A stretch of 34,421 nt of DNA from Candidatus Latescibacterota bacterium (GTDB lineage Bacteria; Latescibacterota; UBA2968; UBA8231), in assembly GCA_007571365.1 (NCBI GenBank), contig RKRN01000132.1, positions 1 through 34,421 of the forward strand. The letters are read 5' to 3'. The translations under genes and the position numbers were made by a program. Positions 31,401-34,421 of this stretch are shown in pieces. The notes under the pieces were generated by a model. That model did no database searches and was not told where the DNA came from. It was given only the letters and a program-made list of their open reading frames with translations. Positions within the stretch are counted from its first letter, which is position 1. The number at the start of each line of letters is the position of its first letter.

Positions 31401-31466
31401 GGGATCAAGGGCTTTGGCCGCGTCAGCGGCGAGTGCGCGACGAGCCAGTTCCAATGCGGTAGGCAC
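28437..31466 (-). CDS. glnE: Bifunctional glutamine synthetase adenylyltransferase/adenylyl-removing enzyme
   Basis: GlnE adds AMP to, or removes it from, a Tyr of glutamine synthetase under PII control. Both nucleotidyltransferase halves are present: GGQELNYSSDIDLIFVWDG in the N-half (deadenylylation) and GGREVDFGSDLDLFFVYEG in the C-half (adenylylation), each with its Asp-x-Asp pair. Conserved blocks such as DMRLRPEG, GGIRDIEFIVQ and GGIVDIEFVAQ also occur. The length of about 1,009 residues is slightly above the usual 950. The start is uncertain: I chose GTG 31466, 11 bases after the glnB stop; a longer TTG start at 31526 would overlap glnB. Directly after glnB, it fits a nitrogen-control pair. 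Confidence 0.93.
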   Translation of the reverse strand: MPTALELARRALAADAAKALDPLAQLGFADPVQALKTLDRIGGPPQSAPLPARALAELAATGQPDEGLRQLVRLAVAYGPRGLFSHLEADAILCQRLVQVVSHSTFLADILVRDFEFLLWLLVETPHLVAPLQRSTLRQILHADIGHVSEFEARLEALRRVHRREFLRIGAAEILGTKPVAQIGKELADLADVVVELALETCQYALWQEHGRPLDERGRPARFLVVGLGKYGGQELNYSSDIDLIFVWDGAGATQPEGEGVPLDNSEFFRRLGQRLVHVLTEATKEGFFYRVDMRLRPEGASGTLTHSLRASWRYYETRGELWERQMLIKARRVAGSRTLGEQYAAMLRPFIYPAHFHAAPHEEIRRIKERIEASIRERPRGENNIKLQAGGIRDIEFIVQCLQLLCGGSHPQARSHNTLAAIDRLAAGGAPKGAVKAALTAAEARALKNAYEFFRRVENLLQIASGRPDYAIPEDARALRALALVMGYENGRAFSGALAGHRLRVRRLFAALFYGDTAVPRSPTWLLEAENGSAAAKADLAERGFVDGAAAHRRLQRLAAMGLLLSGGRAHFEALLPELLNSLAAAPDPDQGLLRFTQLVEAYGAPGALYSLLQEYPGFRTLIIAICGSSRFLADLLRRDPALLDSLVGQAGWGLESGPACGDLPAIARMQNKSLLRIGADDLMGLATEEETFLRLTELGEQVLQAVYRLAWGPLVRRWGKPRNRAGKDVRFAVLAAGKFGGREVDFGSDLDLFFVYEGDGKTRRSVPNSVFFIEFSQRLIALLAEGRLYSVDARLRPEGASAPMAVSLVGYRRYLAQRAATWERMALSRARQVAGDAEFGARVLRAIERFVYSRAVDAALVVQMQEMRQQMELQGQRRGRIDIKRGPGGIVDIEFVAQVLVLKWGYREPDLRVGSTRRALQVLVEQGYLDLERGHFLLDAYEYLRAVEKGMRLASERASDALPTGRELEVLSRALGTQDVAAFQDEVEIWMRQTRRIFLAVFAELTD

Positions 31467-31476
31467 TACCGAGGCT

Positions 31477-31815
31477 TCAGAGGGCGTTTTCGCCGGTTTC
31501 GCCGGTGCGGATGCGGATGGCCTCAATCAGCTCGGAGACAAAGATCTTGCCGTCGCCGACCTCGCCGGTGGCCGCCGACTGCATAATGGCCTCCACTGCT
31601 TCGTCGAGTTGGCCATCGCCAATGGCCAATTCAATGCGAATTTTGGGCATGAAATCGAGCTGGTACTCGGCACCGCGGTAGATTTCGCTGTGGCCGCGCT
31701 GGCGACCGCAGCCGCGCACCTCGCTAACGGACATGCCGACGAGGCCAAGCGCGGCCAAGGCTCGTTTGACCTCGTCGAGTTTGAAGGGCTTGATGAAGGC
31801 CACGATGTTTTTCAC
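31477..31815 (-). CDS. glnB: Nitrogen regulatory protein PII
   Basis: The 112-residue protein has the PII pattern: MKNIVAFIKPFKLDEVKRAL at the start, GCGRQRGHSEIYRGAEY with the T-loop Tyr at position 51 (site of uridylylation), the following FMPKIRIELA, and GEVGDGKIFV for ATP binding. It senses 2-oxoglutarate and ATP/ADP and would control GlnE, encoded immediately downstream. It starts 10 bases after kptA ends. Whether it is GlnB or GlnK cannot be said; no amtB is next to it, which favours GlnB. Confidence 0.95.
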   Translation of the reverse strand: MKNIVAFIKPFKLDEVKRALAALGLVGMSVSEVRGCGRQRGHSEIYRGAEYQLDFMPKIRIELAIGDGQLDEAVEAIMQSAATGEVGDGKIFVSELIEAIRIRTGETGENAL

Positions 31816-31825
31816 GGCATCCCGC

Positions 31826-32449
31826 TCAACGAGGCGAAAAGCGCGGCTTGCGGCCGTAGCTTATGCCGTCGGCCGCCAGCAGCGGGGCCGCGTCGAGGGG
31901 CTTTTGTGGGCGGCCGTGGATGGGGCCGATGCAACTGGCTGGGAGCTCTTCGGTCAGCACGACTGCGCCGCGGGGAAAAAAGCGACAGCCCTCCTCGTGA
32001 GCCTTGGCCGCGAGGATTTCTACCACGCAGGGGGTGTCGCGTTGGTGACTGTGCGACTCGGCCGCCTCGTGCGTCAGCGATAGATGTACGTAGTAGCGAT
32101 CGCCTGGGGAAATGCCCTCGCGGGTAAAACGCTGGGCAGCACTGCGAGTCGTGCCCATGTAGAGTCGCTCGGGCGGCGGGTCCATAGGCTCGCCGTCCAT
32201 ATCGACGAAAAAACTGTGTCCGTATAGCGCGCGAATGCCGAACTCGTTCAGTTCAAAACGATACTGCCCGGGGGCTTTGACGAGGTCGACGACATCGGCT
32301 TCGGTTACCTCGGCGTAGCGTTCTTGTACTCCTTGTACTACTTGATCCAACGGCGCGTAGCCGTAAGCATCAATTTCTAGTCCAAATTCGTCGGGCCGAT
32401 GCCGGAGCATCAGCGAAAGCAATTTGGAAATGCGACTTGTATTGGCCAC
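31826..32449 (-). CDS. kptA: RNA 2'-phosphotransferase (Tpt1/KptA family)
   Basis: The family moves an internal RNA 2'-phosphate to NAD+, giving ADP-ribose 1'',2''-cyclic phosphate. The 207-residue protein has SKLLSLMLRHRP with the R16-H17 catalytic pair, the middle QYRFEL and GHS (77-79) boxes, and VHLSLTHEAA. In the usual LYHGT block this protein reads LYMGT (M98), replacing a conserved His. The gene lies 58 bases after purE and 10 before glnB. Its bacterial role is unknown. Confidence 0.9.
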   Translation of the reverse strand: MANTSRISKLLSLMLRHRPDEFGLEIDAYGYAPLDQVVQGVQERYAEVTEADVVDLVKAPGQYRFELNEFGIRALYGHSFFVDMDGEPMDPPPERLYMGTTRSAAQRFTREGISPGDRYYVHLSLTHEAAESHSHQRDTPCVVEILAAKAHEEGCRFFPRGAVVLTEELPASCIGPIHGRPQKPLDAAPLLAADGISYGRKPRFSPR

Positions 32450-32480
32450 TGCTCATCGCGTCCTTTCAACATAACATGAG

Positions 32481-32504
32481 TGCGCCGGCGCAAAGGCCGG
32501 CGCA
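32481..32504 (-). terminator. Strong hairpin between purE and kptA
   Basis: A perfect 9-bp GC-rich stem (TGCGCCGGC / GCCGGCGCA) with a 6-nt loop begins 3 bases after the purE stop. No U-run follows in the direction of transcription, so it may be a weak terminator, an mRNA 3'-end stabiliser, or a device separating purE from kptA expression. Confidence 0.5.
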
Positions 32505-32507
32505 GTC

Positions 32508-32963
32508 TTAGGGGTTCCACTGTGCGCGATAAGTTTCAATGGCTTGGGCAACCGCCTCGTCGGACAAGGCAATGATCTGGGCCGCCAACATGGCCGCATT
32601 GCGGGCATTGTCAATGCCGACGGTCGCCACCGGAATCCCCGGCGGCATCTGCACGATGGAGTAGAGCGAATCGACTCCATTGAGCGCACCTGAGGCAATG
32701 GGGACTCCGACGACCGGCAAGGTCGTATGCGCCGCCACCACTCCGGGGAGGGCCGCCGCTAAGCCAGCACCGGCGATGATCACCTTAAGGCCGCGGCCAG
32801 CCGCCTCACTGGCCCAACGAGCGGTGCGCTCGGGATTGCGGTGGGCCGAAGATACGATCATTTCGTAGCCGAGTCCAAGCTCTTCGAGCACCGCCGCCCC
32901 CTTGCGCATGATGTCCTCGTCCGAGGTGCTGCCCATGATTACGCCAACGCGAATATCTGCCAT
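32508..32963 (-). CDS. purE: N5-carboxyaminoimidazole ribonucleotide mutase, class I PurE
   Basis: PurE rearranges N5-CAIR to CAIR in purine synthesis. The 151-residue protein has the substrate phosphate loop MGSTSD (10-15), SAHRNP with the catalytic His41, and the C-terminal core [20 protein letters not shown] (ending before GVPI). Length is typical of class I enzymes. No purK is nearby, unlike in many operons. It sits 81 bases after ftsZ and is followed by a strong hairpin. Confidence 0.95.
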   Translation of the reverse strand: MADIRVGVIMGSTSDEDIMRKGAAVLEELGLGYEMIVSSAHRNPERTARWASEAAGRGLKVIIAGAGLAAALPGVVAAHTTLPVVGVPIASGALNGVDSLYSIVQMPPGIPVATVGIDNARNAAMLAAQIIALSDEAVAQAIETYRAQWNP

Positions 32964-33044
32964 ATAAAAACGTCCTCCCTGCGAATTCTATCGCGCCTGT
33001 TCGCCTGTTAAAATAAGCCAAATCGCCCGCGCACGACAACTGCC

Positions 33045-34250
33045 CTAAGAAGGGTTCATTTTGCGGCGCAGGAAGGCGGGAATGTTCAAATCATCAGCCG
33101 CCGGACGCACGGGATCCTGACGCTCCTGAGGAATACTGTGGCCGTTGCGTATATACGTGGGCACTTCCAAGGAGATCCCCTTATTGCCATTGCCGACGAG
33201 GACCGGGCTACCAATGGTCAAAGGATCCGCCGCCACGTCCTGCTGCATGGGCTCTTCTTGTGCGCGGCTCGGCGGGGCGGCTTCGCTGCTCTTGTTGATA
33301 TTGAAGCCCGTAGCGATGACCGTCACGCGGATGTTGTCGGCCAAGCTGTCGTCAATTACAGTGCCGAAGATGATCTCGGCATCCGAGCCCGTTTCCGCGT
33401 TGATCAGCGACATGACTTCATTGACCTCATAAAGCGTGAGATTGGAGTCGCCGGCGATATTGATCAACACGCCTTTGGCACCAGAGATCGACACATCCTC
33501 CAAAAGCGGGCTGTGGATCGCCCGGCGAGCGGCCTCCAAGGCCCGCTCTTCGCCGCTGTGCTCTCCGAGGCCCATAATCGCATCCCCGCCCTTGGAAATC
33601 ACCGTGCGCACGTCGTTGAAGTCGAGATTGACCATACCCGGAATCGTAATCAGGTCGGAAATGCCACGCGTGGCCTGCATCAGCACTTCGTCGGCTTTGA
33701 GGAACGCATCCTGAAGGGTGGTATCGCGGCAGACGACTTCCAGCAGACGCTGATTTTTGATGGTGATCAGGGTGTCAACTTGGTCCTTTAGCTCGGCAAT
33801 GCCGCTCTTGGCGTTTTGCATCCGCGGACCGCCTTCCATTAGGAAAGGCTCGGTGACGATGCCGACGGTCAGGGCCCCTTGATCGCGGGCGATTTCTGCC
33901 ACCGTGGGTGCCGCCCCTGTACCGGTGCCGCCCCCCATGCCAGCCGTTATGAAAATCAGATCCGAGTCCTGTAGCTGCTTGGAGACCTTGTCGCGGTCTT
34001 CTTCCACAGCTTGCCGACCCACTTCCGGATTCGCACCAGCACCCAACCCCCGCGTAACGCTGCTGCCAATGCAAATGGGAAAGTCAGCCCGCGAGGCCTC
34101 CAGCGCCTGCGCATCCGTGTTGACGGCGACGAATTCGACGCCGTGCATCCCCGACTCGATCATGCGGTTGATGGCATTGCCGCCGCTGCCACCGATGCCG
34201 ACGACCTTGATCCGCGCCCGGTGCTCGTTATCGATCAACCTAATTGCCAT
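33045..34250 (-). CDS. ftsZ: Cell division GTPase FtsZ
   Basis: The 401-residue protein has the tubulin/FtsZ signature GMGGGTGTGAAP, GIGGSGGNAINRM near the start, the T7 loop NLDFNDVRTVI, and the conserved C-terminal tail DDLNIPAFLRRK that binds FtsA. The N-terminal 315 residues are the GTPase; about 55 linker residues follow. It polymerises into the division ring. A strong ribosome site (AAGGAGGAG) lies upstream, 37 bases after the ftsA end, so the two genes are co-transcribed. Confidence 0.97.
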   Translation of the reverse strand: MAIRLIDNEHRARIKVVGIGGSGGNAINRMIESGMHGVEFVAVNTDAQALEASRADFPICIGSSVTRGLGAGANPEVGRQAVEEDRDKVSKQLQDSDLIFITAGMGGGTGTGAAPTVAEIARDQGALTVGIVTEPFLMEGGPRMQNAKSGIAELKDQVDTLITIKNQRLLEVVCRDTTLQDAFLKADEVLMQATRGISDLITIPGMVNLDFNDVRTVISKGGDAIMGLGEHSGEERALEAARRAIHSPLLEDVSISGAKGVLINIAGDSNLTLYEVNEVMSLINAETGSDAEIIFGTVIDDSLADNIRVTVIATGFNINKSSEAAPPSRAQEEPMQQDVAADPLTIGSPVLVGNGNKGISLEVPTYIRNGHSIPQERQDPVRPAADDLNIPAFLRRKMNPS

Positions 34251-34286
34251 AATTACTCCTCCTTGATTTTGGGACCAGCACCGCCG

Positions 34287-34421
34287 CTAGTCCCGTGGTT
34301 GTAACCATCTTTTTACGCGCCCAAACACTGAATCGAAGGGCACTTCGACCCGTCTCGGCGCTTCCGTTTGGTTTTTTTCTTCTTGTTGCTCCATTCCGTA
34401 AAGGAGCAGCCCCAGCACCAT
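34287..34421 (-). CDS. ftsA: FtsA C-terminus (gene continues beyond window)
   Basis: The last 44 codons are visible. MVLGLLLYGME is the end of the actin-like core (YATAVGLVLYG in the family), then a charged linker (EEKNQTEAPRRVEV) and FGRVKRWLQPRD, like the amphipathic C-terminal membrane-targeting helix of FtsA (GRMKRWF type). Position directly before ftsZ agrees. The frame is open at the window edge. Confidence 0.85.
   Translation of the reverse strand: MVLGLLLYGMEQQEEKNQTEAPRRVEVPFDSVFGRVKRWLQPRD

Noticed and set aside
33010..33039. Promoter for purE (TTGTCG, 18 bases, TATTTT on the minus strand)
   Set aside because: Both boxes match only four of six positions; too weak to list as a feature.

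Overview
The window is about 34 kb of GC-rich bacterial chromosome with densely packed genes. No rRNA, tRNA, CRISPR array, transposase or phage gene was seen. The gene mix suggests an uncultured FCB-group bacterium. A Latescibacterota-like lineage is my best guess, but this is inference from gene content, not proof. The pointers are a DUF5777 + YceI + atypical cytochrome c + TlpA cluster, many sugar-acid and glycan-processing genes, phytanoyl-CoA dioxygenase, ThuA and Gfo/Idh/MocA proteins.

Layout. (1) 3-1106: 3' part of a serine hydrolase. (2) 1296-5634, minus strand: an envelope/redox cluster (TlpA-like protein with five 31-residue repeats, CX4CH cytochrome-like protein, YceI, DUF5777 barrel) ending in a gutted phosphodiesterase pseudogene. 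(3) 5723-6166: a decayed higBA toxin-antitoxin locus. (4) 6186-8294: mannonate dehydratase and a glycosidase-like protein. (5) 8316-12367, minus: a probable four-gene operon of a small unknown protein, phytanoyl-CoA dioxygenase-like protein, fused PabB-PabC, and a DegT aminotransferase. (6) 12563-16564: DUF4097 repeat protein, aldo/keto reductase and a large glycosidase-like protein. (7) 16631-18019, minus: Sel1 protein and a two-helix membrane protein, next to remnants of an SDR tail and a SUKH (SMI1/KNR4) immunity-type protein. (8) 18003-23855: sugar metabolism genes (SDR, enolase-superfamily dehydratase, ThuA, heparinase-like, Gfo/Idh/MocA). An 82-residue gene is inserted between two copies of the thuA 3' end. 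(9) 23780-25163: a methyltransferase whose restriction endonuclease partner is frameshifted and truncated. (10) 25263-34421, minus: a long co-directional housekeeping run, read ftsA, ftsZ, purE, kptA, glnB, glnE, MauE/thioredoxin-like, DegT, unknown.

How the parts fit. The plus- and minus-strand sugar genes could together take uronates or other sugar acids released from polysaccharide into central metabolism. glnB and glnE form the PII/adenylyltransferase control of glutamine synthetase. The accessory parts show repeated decay: five broken genes (phosphodiesterase, higB, higA, endonuclease, SUKH protein) plus an orphan SDR tail. At two places a small module lies between two copies of the 3' end of a neighbouring gene. 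This suggests insertions that restore the host gene's 3' end, and it is the most unusual signal in the window. All family names come from recognising motifs by eye; no database search was possible.
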